From Deltaproteobacteria bacterium UBA2221 (GTDB lineage: Bacteria > Desulfobacterota > Syntrophorhabdia > Syntrophorhabdales > WCHB1-27): a stretch of DNA of 5,255 bases. The notes beneath the pieces are model-generated. The model was not told the origin of the DNA and did no database searches. It saw nothing but the letters and a program-made list of their open reading frames with translations. Where the stretch lies: positions 5,196 through 10,450 of the forward strand of contig DCUF01000013.1 of the NCBI GenBank assembly GCA_002328485.1, in the 5' to 3' direction. This document shows positions 1-5,255 of this stretch, in pieces (position 1 is the stretch's first letter; every line of letters begins with the position of its first letter). A program made the position numbers and the translations under genes.

Positions 1-980
1 CCAAAGACATATCCGAGATAGCCTTGGAAAGCGAGAAGGGAACCCAGGGTCCACTCCTCCTTGATCACCCAGTAGGCGCCAAGAGCAAGCGCAAGGCCTC
101 GCGAAACAGCGGGCAGGAGGCTGATCGCCGTATCTGCAACAGAGTTCACGGCCGTTTGCTCAAGGGTGATTTGAAAGGCCTTTTTGAGTTCCGCGACAAG
201 ACGATTCCGCGTTGTTTCCTCAGAGGCGAAGGATTTGATTAAGGGTGTGGAGGACAGGGCTTCCTGCAGGCGGCTGGAGATTTTGGCTTCCTGCTCCATG
301 CTGCGATGGCTCAGAATATGCACTTTTCTCGCAAAGTAATTCACGGCAAACAGGACGCCTGGAAGGATAAAGAGAACGATCACTGCGAGTCGCCACTCGA
401 GGTAAAAGAGAAAACCGACACCTCCCACGAATCGGATGAGATTGCTGAGAACATAAACAACGGTGCTCGAGAAAAACCAGCGCAGACCCTCTGCATCGTC
501 GGAAAGCCTGGACATCAAATAGCCGGTCTGGATGTCATCAAAAAAGGATTTGGGAAAGCGGAGGACCCTATCCAAGAGGCTTTGCTGGATGTCGAGCGTG
601 ATTCCCTGCTCCAAGCGGGCGAAGATGAAGTCCTCAAGCATCTTGACGAACTTTTCACACAGGATTAGAGCGATGAGCAAAGCGATGGCGCCTGCCAGAA
701 GTCCGATCTGGCGTTTCAGAATGACGTCATCCACGATGTACCGTGTGATGAGGGGCTGAGGAAAAGCGAGAAGGGAGGCAAAGAGAATGAGAAAAAGGCC
801 AACGGCTCCGTTACGCCAGTGACGGTGGAGGTAAGGTCGCAGGTTTCGAAGGGTGTCCCTGGTGCTTCCATACCCCTCCTCGCCCGCAATCCTGTCTTCA
901 GGCGATGGGCCCGAAAGTCCCTGCTTCAGATATGTCCACCAGTTGTCCAGAGCCTTTGACCTCTGTGGTTGGTAATCTTG
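1..980 (-). CDS. ABC exporter, N-terminal transmembrane domain (partial, ATPase domain off-window)
   Basis: Membrane half of an exporter-type ABC transporter of the MsbA/multidrug class, which would move a lipid, drug or peptide out of the cytoplasm. The reading frame is open from base 980 to the left edge, giving 326 codons. Numbering from base 980, likely membrane helices lie at residues 58-79, 91-109, 170-194, 196-217 and 280-304, with the start of a sixth after 312. The stretch PQPLITRYIVDDVI after helix 1, the first coupling region RFPKSFFDDIQTGYLMSRLS (141-160) and the second around LQEALSSTPLIKSFASEE (238-255) are typical of this fold. The Walker A, signature and Walker B motifs should lie past the left edge. 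No ATG, GTG or TTG occurs in frame between the stop at 981-983 and residue 83, so the true start is unknown: a rare start codon, a frameshift or a sequence error. It may be a homodimer subunit or one of a heterodimeric pair. The substrate is unknown. Confidence 0.87.
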
Positions 981-1075
981 TCACTGCCTGGTTGCGCCCC
1001 TAATCCCTCCACCCGTGGTCGAGCACCCGAATAGGTTTCGGTGACCCGGGATGGTCATAGAGAGACCCCTCCCTT

Positions 1076-1147
1076 CTGGATTCCGCCGGCGCGGGGATGA
1101 CGATGAGGTGAAGGAGGTTTGTCATTTCCGCACAGGCGGGAATCCAG
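1076..1147. repeat. REP/MITE-like inverted repeat
   Basis: Two arms, 1076-1101 and 1121-1147, are imperfect reverse complements. The left arm begins CTGGATTCC and ends GATGAC; the right arm begins GTCATTTCCGC and ends GCGGGAATCCAG. A 19-base spacer separates them. Each arm is itself partly palindromic around a G+C-rich centre. The ends match a dispersed repeat type common in proteobacterial genomes, in which GTCATTCCCGC and GCGGGAATCCAG face each other. That family match is from memory. The element lies between the candidate promoters and the ABC transporter gene, so it would be transcribed in that gene's leader. Confidence 0.65.
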
Positions 1148-1224
1148 TATTGCCGGGGTCTTCGCCCAGACCATTGGACCGGGGAAGGCCAGGAGTAGCT
1201 GCATTTTTTTGCCGTCCTTGTATT

Positions 1225-1253
1225 ATCTTATCTCACTTGGAATTCTTAGACAA
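1225..1253 (-). promoter_or_regulatory. Candidate sigma-70-type promoter, weaker
   Basis: On the minus strand a TTGTCT -35 box (1248-1253) and a TAAGAT -10 box (1225-1230) are separated by 17 bases. Each box matches four of six consensus positions. It faces the ABC transporter gene and would start near 1218. The surrounding A+T-rich patch adds some support, but boxes of this quality also occur by chance. Confidence 0.3.
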
Positions 1254-1273
1254 GGGTGGAGCGGCCCACTGCG

Positions 1274-1304
1274 GGTGATAGGTGAGGTGATGGTGAAGTG
1301 ATAA
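1274..1304. repeat. Short degenerate GTGA repeats
   Basis: Five GTGA units lie within 31 bases at irregular 5-7 base spacing (GTGATAG, GTGAG, GTGATG, GTGAA, GTGATA). It sits in the leader expected from the 1327-1356 promoter. It may be a simple-sequence patch or a cluster of weak binding sites; I assign no function. Confidence 0.4.
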
Positions 1305-1326
1305 GAAGTCGGTTTCACTGGGACGG

Positions 1327-1356
1327 AATATAGGTGATTCTGGCCTTGTGTGTCAA
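1327..1356 (-). promoter_or_regulatory. Near-consensus sigma-70-type promoter toward the ABC transporter
   Basis: On the minus strand a perfect TTGACA -35 box (1351-1356) is followed after 18 bases by TATATT (1327-1332), which matches five of six -10 positions. Transcription would begin near 1319 and run toward the ABC transporter gene, leaving a leader of about 340 bases. A palindrome at 1349-1372 covers the -35 box, as an operator would. The next gene in this direction is the transporter. A small non-coding transcript from this promoter is also possible. Confidence 0.55.
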
Positions 1357-1372
1357 GGGCAAGCTTGGCACA
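1349..1372. promoter_or_regulatory. Palindrome over the -35 box, possible operator
   Basis: TGTGTCAAG (1349-1357) and CTTGGCACA (1364-1372) form 9-base inverted arms with one T/G mismatch and a 6-base centre. The left arm includes the TTGACA -35 box of the minus-strand promoter, so a bound dimeric regulator would block polymerase. No regulator gene is visible in the window. A chance palindrome cannot be excluded. Confidence 0.4.
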
Positions 1373-1560
1373 TCCTGTTGAGGGCCGAAGGATTCCCGTG
1401 GACGAGGGCGTTCCGGGGTGGGAAGGTCCGCTGTGAACGCAAGGGGGAGCAAGCCTGAGATTTACTGAGGGACGGTGTTTTGAGCAAAAAAAGGCGGAGT
1501 CACCATCCAGGCGGCATCTCGATTTCTATTTCTTGGCTCATGGCAGGAGGTCCGCCGGGT

Positions 1561-1592
1561 ACCTGTCTGCGTGCGGTCACGCACTGGCAGGT
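1561..1592. repeat. Stable hairpin without a T-tract
   Basis: An outer 7-base stem (ACCTGTC at 1561-1567 with GGCAGGT at 1586-1592, one G/T pair) encloses a perfect 5-base stem (GCGTG 1569-1573, CACGC 1578-1582) closed by the loop CGGT. A small internal loop separates the stems. No run of T follows on either strand, so it does not look like an intrinsic terminator. Confidence 0.5.
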
Positions 1593-1610
1593 ATGGGGTC
1601 AACACTGAGG

Positions 1611-1705
1611 GCATAGAGCTAAGAGCAGAGAGCAGAGTGTCGAAAGCAGAGAACCAGGATAGCGATGCTCGGCTCTTCGCTCCAAGCTCTTCGCTCTTTA
1701 TATGG
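1611..1705. repeat. GAGC/GCTC repeat block in inverted orientation
   Basis: The left side carries repeated purine-rich GAGC/AGAGC units (1616-1640) and the right side their complement (1671-1697). The 18-base segment at 1616-1633 matches the reverse complement of 1679-1696 at about 14 positions, so a long imperfect hairpin can form. The right side also contains a perfect 11-base direct repeat, GCTCTTCGCTC, at 1672-1682 and 1686-1696. The block lies 105-199 bases downstream of the last hydrolase gene and could help end or protect its transcript, though no T-tract follows. Confidence 0.55.
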
Positions 1706-1809
1706 GGCTCGGTGCATAGGGGCTGCGCTTTGGCCATCCGGGGTGGGGGCCTGGGCGTGACTTCCTATAGACCGAGGTGTTAGTGGTATTAGCGTTCATC
1801 AGGCAAGCA

Positions 1810-3027
1810 TCATGTTGGTAAAACCGTGGCAAGCCAATCGAACATGCGCTGATCATAAAGGCTGCGGGCCTTTGGCTCGCAATGCCAATTTGCTCCTTCC
1901 CTAGACGTGAACTGAACGATGGTCTTTGGACAAACAAGCGCCTCATATACCTCTTTGGACTGTCCGGGCCAGAATTGCTCGTCATCTGGATCGGCTATAA
2001 ACATGGGGCATTGAATTTGCTGGATGATGTCCCGTACGTTGTATTGCTGTACCATCTTGAATTGTTGATAGAAGCTTTTCGCCATGTATGGTTTCATTCG
2101 CCATTCGACTTTCTGTCGCGCCTCGTCACCTGCGTATCTGAGGCCCTCATCCATAGCTTCGTTGAATTCTTTTTCTTTTCCATCGTCGAGAAAATCACGC
2201 ATTTCCTGTGGAAGTTCGCGAAGAAACGACACTGAGACATCCATCACTCCTGGGTCTGCAATACCAGCCGCGATCCGGTGTTCGAATGCCAGGACGCGAA
2301 GGATCCAGTACCCTCCCTGGCTTATTCCCGAAAGGGCAATCCGATGCGGATCAACGTCTTCGCGCTTGAGCAGGAAGTCAACCACCGGTGCAATCACTTT
2401 TTCCCAGTCGTGGCGGAAAGGAATATTCTGTAGCCACAACATTGAATTCTGGCCTGGGGCATCAAAAACCAGGGCGGCATATCCCCTCTCAAGCGCTGCG
2501 GCTACACCGCAAGTCCACATCCCGGAGATGGAGCCGTCGCTGCCGTTATTGAAGATAATCGTGGCCGATGGGCATCCACCTTTGTCAGGACGGAAAAAGT
2601 ACCCTGGCATCAAAATGCCTTCATAAGGGATGCCCACCTTCTCTGCCGTTGGATTCATGTAGGAACAGAACCTCTCCCAGCAAGTCAGGTGTCGTTTCCA
2701 GGCAGGTACGCCTCTCGACGGGTCTTTTGTCCCATCAATGAAAATGGCGGATGCTGAAAAATAGGTGGCGGCGCGCAGAAATGCCTTTCTCGCGCTAACA
2801 GGATTGCCTGATGAGGCGCTCTGTTCTGCAATTCCCTGCATACGCTCGGCAATCGCAAACCACTCCTGATACCATTTCTCGAAATCGCCTGACGGGATCC
2901 GTTCAACCGTCGCAAGAATTTCCCCTGCGTCAGCCGCACCGTAGTGACAACAACCGAGGAGAATCTGGGTTTCAAAGTCCATCTGTTCATGTTCCATGAA
3001 GTATTGCTTTGGTTTTATATCGTTCAT
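1810..3027 (-). CDS. Alpha/beta hydrolase with helical cap, FrsA / 2,6-dihydropseudooxynicotine hydrolase-like
   Basis: A 405-residue alpha/beta hydrolase with no signal peptide, so probably cytoplasmic. An N-terminal helical cap (about residues 15-130, including SARKAFLRAATYF) precedes the catalytic core. The nucleophile is Ser236 in GISQGG, the likely acid is Asp348 or Asp349 in ADPDDEQFWPGQ, and the base is His382 in GANWHCEP. NNGSDG (160-165) probably helps form the oxyanion hole. Cap, spacing and motifs resemble 2,6-dihydropseudooxynicotine hydrolase and fungal Ayg1, which cleave C-C bonds, and the FrsA-like esterases; the substrate here is unknown. The ATG at 3025-3027 is chosen because GGAGGG lies 9 bases upstream and it leaves a 19-base gap after the preceding gene. 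A longer frame to 3165 would overlap that gene by about 119 bases. It is probably last in a three-hydrolase operon. A plain carboxylesterase role is equally possible. Confidence 0.9.
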   Translation of the reverse strand: MNDIKPKQYFMEHEQMDFETQILLGCCHYGAADAGEILATVERIPSGDFEKWYQEWFAIAERMQGIAEQSASSGNPVSARKAFLRAATYFSASAIFIDGTKDPSRGVPAWKRHLTCWERFCSYMNPTAEKVGIPYEGILMPGYFFRPDKGGCPSATIIFNNGSDGSISGMWTCGVAAALERGYAALVFDAPGQNSMLWLQNIPFRHDWEKVIAPVVDFLLKREDVDPHRIALSGISQGGYWILRVLAFEHRIAAGIADPGVMDVSVSFLRELPQEMRDFLDDGKEKEFNEAMDEGLRYAGDEARQKVEWRMKPYMAKSFYQQFKMVQQYNVRDIIQQIQCPMFIADPDDEQFWPGQSKEVYEALVCPKTIVQFTSREGANWHCEPKARSLYDQRMFDWLATVLPT

Positions 3028-3036
3028 TTGATTCAG

Positions 3037-3042
3037 CCCTCC
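3037..3042 (-). promoter_or_regulatory. Ribosome binding site of the capped alpha/beta hydrolase
   Basis: The minus strand reads GGAGGG here, 9 bases before the ATG at 3025-3027 and just after the TAA (3047-3049) of the preceding gene. It decides the start in favour of the 405-residue form over the longer frame that begins at 3165. Confidence 0.7.
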
Positions 3043-3046
3043 GCTA

Positions 3047-4327
3047 TTATTTATGAGCTTGCAACCAGTTATAGAGCGGAACAAAGACCTCATCTTTGGC
3101 TTTCTCACCAGCGAGAATATCCATATGACCGAAGCCCTTGAGCAAAATATATTGCCGGTCAGCACTTTTGATCATTTCATACCCTTCACGTTTCCAGCGG
3201 TATTCATAACCAACTGCGGTTGTCCACATTTCTGAGGCAAATACCAGAATTGGCGTCTGTACTTTTTCAATATTTTTTAGAAACTTCAATTGGGCTGCCG
3301 GCGGATTCCCTTTCCAGTTGCCCAGATAAGCGTCTTCCAGATAATCAACCAATGGCCAGGGAACGCCTATTTTAGACATCATGTTCATCATGACGTCAAC
3401 CTTGGCATATCCATTTTTGATATTGCTGAACTGCGCATCTCCCCAAATATTTTGGAGCTGGTCGGAAATATAATCTGAAACGGTTGGAAACCCTGTAAAA
3501 GGACCGTATTGCGGACCATATGGAGAAGGCGAAAAGTAGATTCGCATTGCTTCTCCCATCGCCGGCGCCCAATCAACTATACGAACATTGTAATATCCAG
3601 TGTCCGGTTCTACTCCCCAGCTTTGGAAAAGTTTTCTGTTTGTTTCGGTGTCTCCTGAAACCAGGGCCGCGTAACCCAAATTGATATCCATCGTTGATTC
3701 AGGAGCAGGGCGGCCATTCATTTCCCACGGTGATCCGTCCATAGGGATTATCCCGGAAAGATCCTCACCGCTTCTCGCGCAGGCATAGAGATAAAGATAT
3801 CGTGCACCAGTACTGTGACCGGACAAAAAAATTATTTGTTTGCCGGTTTTTTGTTTTACAAATTCGATTATCTCTTGAAGATCTGCAAGTGTCACACTTG
3901 TTTTGTACGCGGCCATGCAGGAATAATCCGTTTCATCTTTAGGAATAAAACTGGTGCGGTATTCAACCGTATATACATCGTAGCCGCGGTTGGCCAGATA
4001 AACCCGAAAATCATAATTTTCAGAAGTTGTGTAGAAATTTCCGTTTGAAGACGATCCCGGAAGATGCACGAGCACGCCCTCATATTTTTTCCGGTCTTTC
4101 AGGGCCAAACGGCGCACTCCAATGGTATTGCACTTGTTTTTTGGCAGTAACTCCAAAGTCCATAAGGTTTCGACAAGATTCTCAGTAAAAGCAGCGGATG
4201 ATGCTAATTGCCAATTCGGTTTTTTGTTGTCGGCAGCATTACCACAACCGAGCCAGATAAGAGAAACTTCCCCGCAGAATAGAATAAAGGAAACCAGCAA
4301 AGTACTTTTCGAATTATTTTTATTCAT
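3047..4327 (-). CDS. Exported, lipoprotein-like alpha/beta hydrolase
   Basis: A 426-residue alpha/beta hydrolase with an N-terminal export signal: a basic start (MNKNNSK), a hydrophobic run at 9-27, then LGC at 26-28. Cys28 could be lipidated, but Trp at the -3 position makes the lipobox poor; cleavage after Ala31 is the alternative. The nucleophile is Ser172 in SGHSTGA and the base His401 in GFGHMDIL, followed by a C-terminal AKDEVFVPLYNWLQ helix typical of the fold. The usual acid position after the sixth strand reads ILVFASEMWTTA, with Glu366 but no Asp. A long insert (about 205-350), rich in Tyr and Pro, probably forms the lid. AGAGG lies 6 bases before the ATG. It begins 24 bases after the acylase-family gene and ends 19 bases before the next hydrolase. 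It is more A+T-rich than the acylase-family gene. An esterase or lipase role is likely; the substrate is unknown. Confidence 0.87.
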   Translation of the reverse strand: MNKNNSKSTLLVSFILFCGEVSLIWLGCGNAADNKKPNWQLASSAAFTENLVETLWTLELLPKNKCNTIGVRRLALKDRKKYEGVLVHLPGSSSNGNFYTTSENYDFRVYLANRGYDVYTVEYRTSFIPKDETDYSCMAAYKTSVTLADLQEIIEFVKQKTGKQIIFLSGHSTGARYLYLYACARSGEDLSGIIPMDGSPWEMNGRPAPESTMDINLGYAALVSGDTETNRKLFQSWGVEPDTGYYNVRIVDWAPAMGEAMRIYFSPSPYGPQYGPFTGFPTVSDYISDQLQNIWGDAQFSNIKNGYAKVDVMMNMMSKIGVPWPLVDYLEDAYLGNWKGNPPAAQLKFLKNIEKVQTPILVFASEMWTTAVGYEYRWKREGYEMIKSADRQYILLKGFGHMDILAGEKAKDEVFVPLYNWLQAHK

Positions 4328-4333
4328 TAAGTA

Positions 4334-4338
4334 CCTCT
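4334..4338 (-). promoter_or_regulatory. Ribosome binding site of the exported hydrolase
   Basis: The minus strand reads AGAGG here, 6 bases before the ATG at 4325-4327 and inside the 24-base gap after the upstream stop. It supports the 426-residue start. Confidence 0.6.
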
Positions 4339-4351
4339 TAATTTCTCCTGG

Positions 4352-5255
4352 TCACCGCACCAGCTCACTGATGTCGGTGATCGCTTCGGCCGCCCCGAAC
4401 ATTGGGATGCGCTTCACCTTGGCGGCACCGAAGTCCAGTTTCTTGAATTCCACCTTGCGCAGATTGAAGTTGTCATAGGTGCGGAAGTAGAGCACTCTGT
4501 TGGTCAGGTCGCTGAAGGTGGCCCACTGGGTGGATTCGCTGGGCATCATCTTCCCCGTGGTCGCCTCTTCCTTGGGCAGCGGGTCTACCGCCATGCCGTG
4601 GATGATGTCGAAGTTGTTCATGATGTGCTGGGCAAGGTTCAGGGTCCGCCCCGCGTCCGGCTGTCTGTAGGCGAACCGGGTAAGAGCTGCCAGGCGGACG
4701 AAACGGCTCGGCGGGGTCAGATCCCCGGGAAGGCCGAACATCCCGGCGCCGTGGCCCGTCGGGCGCATGGTGACGCCGGACTGATCGAGCGGCTGAGGCC
4801 GGAAGTTCTCGATGCCGATGTACTGGCGCAGGTTGGTCATCTGCCAGGGGAAGCGGGGGGCGTTGGTCATGATGCCGAGCGGGTTGTCGTAGACATGCAG
4901 GGCACCCTCCTCGTACTCGATGACCTTGCAGTCGCCCTTCGAGTCACAAGCGTTGAAATGGAGCGTCGGGCAGAACTGCGGTGTCCCGGGTATGCAGTAG
5001 GAAACGGCCTTCAGCTTAGACAGCTCCTGCTCGATGTCCGCCACGCTGTCCAGGTTCCCGAGGATCCAGTCGGTAACGAGTGGCCCGGCGAGTGTCTGTG
5101 CCCGCTTGTCCGGGTCCCACTCCTGCCATTTCATGTCCACCTCGAACCAGAGCCCGCTGACCGCCACTCCCTTCTCGTTCATCCCTTCGTTTACGCCGAA
5201 CTCCTGCCCGAACTGTGTCACTCCGACATACCCGTATCGGGTTTTCCAGGCCGCC
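4352..5255 (-). CDS. Choloylglycine hydrolase / penicillin V acylase family protein (5' end off-window)
   Basis: C-terminal 300 residues of a linear amide C-N hydrolase, an Ntn-hydrolase family that includes bile salt hydrolases, penicillin V acylases and some acyl-homoserine-lactone acylases. The frame is open to the right edge and already conserved there (AAWKTRYGYVG), so the GTG at 5219-5221 is internal and the catalytic N-terminal Cys lies outside. Numbering from base 5254, visible motifs are NEGMNEKGVAVSGLWF (22-37), TNAPRFPWQMTNLR (130-143) with a likely catalytic Asn131, LPGDLTPPSRFVR (175-187) with a likely catalytic Arg184, and TQWATFSDLTNRVLYFRTYD (242-261). Trp36 replaces the Asn of bile salt hydrolases, pointing to Gram-negative penicillin V acylase-like members, which are usually periplasmic. 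Four Cys lie at 87-109. It appears to head the visible operon. G+C is high (38 of 60 in 4381-4440). Acylase class is firm; substrate is not known. Confidence 0.93.
   Translation of the reverse strand, partial: AAWKTRYGYVGVTQFGQEFGVNEGMNEKGVAVSGLWFEVDMKWQEWDPDKRAQTLAGPLVTDWILGNLDSVADIEQELSKLKAVSYCIPGTPQFCPTLHFNACDSKGDCKVIEYEEGALHVYDNPLGIMTNAPRFPWQMTNLRQYIGIENFRPQPLDQSGVTMRPTGHGAGMFGLPGDLTPPSRFVRLAALTRFAYRQPDAGRTLNLAQHIMNNFDIIHGMAVDPLPKEEATTGKMMPSESTQWATFSDLTNRVLYFRTYDNFNLRKVEFKKLDFGAAKVKRIPMFGAAEAITDISELVR

Larger units (their letters stand above)
981..1809. other. Intergenic region of about 830 bases without a credible gene
   Basis: No open frame here has a convincing protein. Short frames at 1051-1278, 1119-1301, 1462-1737 and 1571-1783 run through repeats or low-complexity stretches, lack family motifs and overlap one another. 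The region holds two candidate minus-strand promoters (1327-1356 and 1225-1253), a palindrome at 1349-1372, a REP/MITE-like inverted repeat (1076-1147), GTGA-rich short repeats (1274-1304), a hairpin (1561-1592) and a block of GAGC/GCTC units in inverted orientation (1611-1705). I see nothing recognisable in 1381-1560 or 1706-1809, and no clear intrinsic terminator just after the hydrolase gene that ends at 1810. Confidence 0.7.

Noticed and set aside
306..668. Plus-strand open frame of 120 codons
   Set aside because: It lies fully opposite the ABC exporter, whose minus-strand product has clear family motifs. The plus-strand product has none.
1024..1043. Small hairpin CAC-CGAA / TTCG-GTG
   Set aside because: The stem is short and bulged, no T-tract follows, and such structures are expected by chance.
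1056..1204. Small minus-strand frame of about 49 codons starting at 1204 (MQLLLAFPGPMVW...)
   Set aside because: It runs through the inverted repeat, has no clear ribosome binding site and shows no family motif.
1365..1382. Plus-strand TTGGCAC resembling a sigma-54 -24 element
   Set aside because: The GC of the -12 element is missing at the required distance (TG is found instead), and no plus-strand gene follows.
2084..2626. Plus-strand open frame of 180 codons
   Set aside because: It is antisense to the capped hydrolase and has a low-complexity, Ser/Arg-rich product with no recognisable motif.
3028..3165. Longer start for the capped hydrolase, adding 46 residues
   Set aside because: It would overlap the end of the preceding gene by about 119 bases, the added residues lack family features, and a good ribosome binding site serves the ATG at 3025-3027.
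5219..5221. GTG as the start of the acylase-family gene
   Set aside because: The same frame continues to the window edge with family-conserved residues (WKTRYGYVG), and the family needs an N-terminal Cys nucleophile that is not downstream of this codon in the right context.

Overview
The window reads almost entirely on the minus strand and looks like bacterial accessory DNA, most likely from a Gram-negative. The evidence is an exporter-type ABC transporter, an exported or lipoprotein-like hydrolase, and a choloylglycine-hydrolase-family protein with a Gram-negative-like active-site Trp. Intergenic repeats of the GTCATTnCCGC...GCGGGAATCCAG kind and runs of degenerate GAGC/GCTC units fit a delta-proteobacterial (Desulfobacterota-like) genome. 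That placement is a weak inference from style, not a homology result.

Layout, left to right. Bases 1-980 hold the N-terminal membrane domain of an ABC exporter. Its C-terminal ATPase half lies beyond the left edge, and it has no ordinary in-frame start codon. Bases 981-1809 are about 830 bases without a credible gene. They hold a near-consensus sigma-70-type promoter that reads toward the ABC gene, with a palindrome over its -35 box, a weaker second promoter, a REP/MITE-like inverted repeat and several hairpins and short repeats. Bases 1810-5255 hold three tightly spaced, co-directional hydrolase genes.

The hydrolase cluster is transcribed from right to left. First comes a choloylglycine hydrolase/penicillin V acylase family protein (linear amide hydrolase, cut by the right edge). 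After 24 bases comes an exported, lipoprotein-like alpha/beta hydrolase. After 19 more bases comes a cytoplasmic alpha/beta hydrolase with a helical cap, resembling the FrsA / 2,6-dihydropseudooxynicotine hydrolase / Ayg1 group. The spacing suggests one operon. A reasonable but unproven reading is stepwise breakdown of an acylated compound: amide cleavage and a second hydrolysis outside the cytoplasm, then C-C or ester hydrolysis inside. The substrate cannot be read from the sequence. The middle gene is clearly more A+T-rich than the gene before it, so the cluster may have been assembled from different sources.

I see no CRISPR array, tRNA, rRNA, transposase or phage gene. The most distinctive item is the three-hydrolase cluster, and I cannot say from sequence alone whether it has been described.
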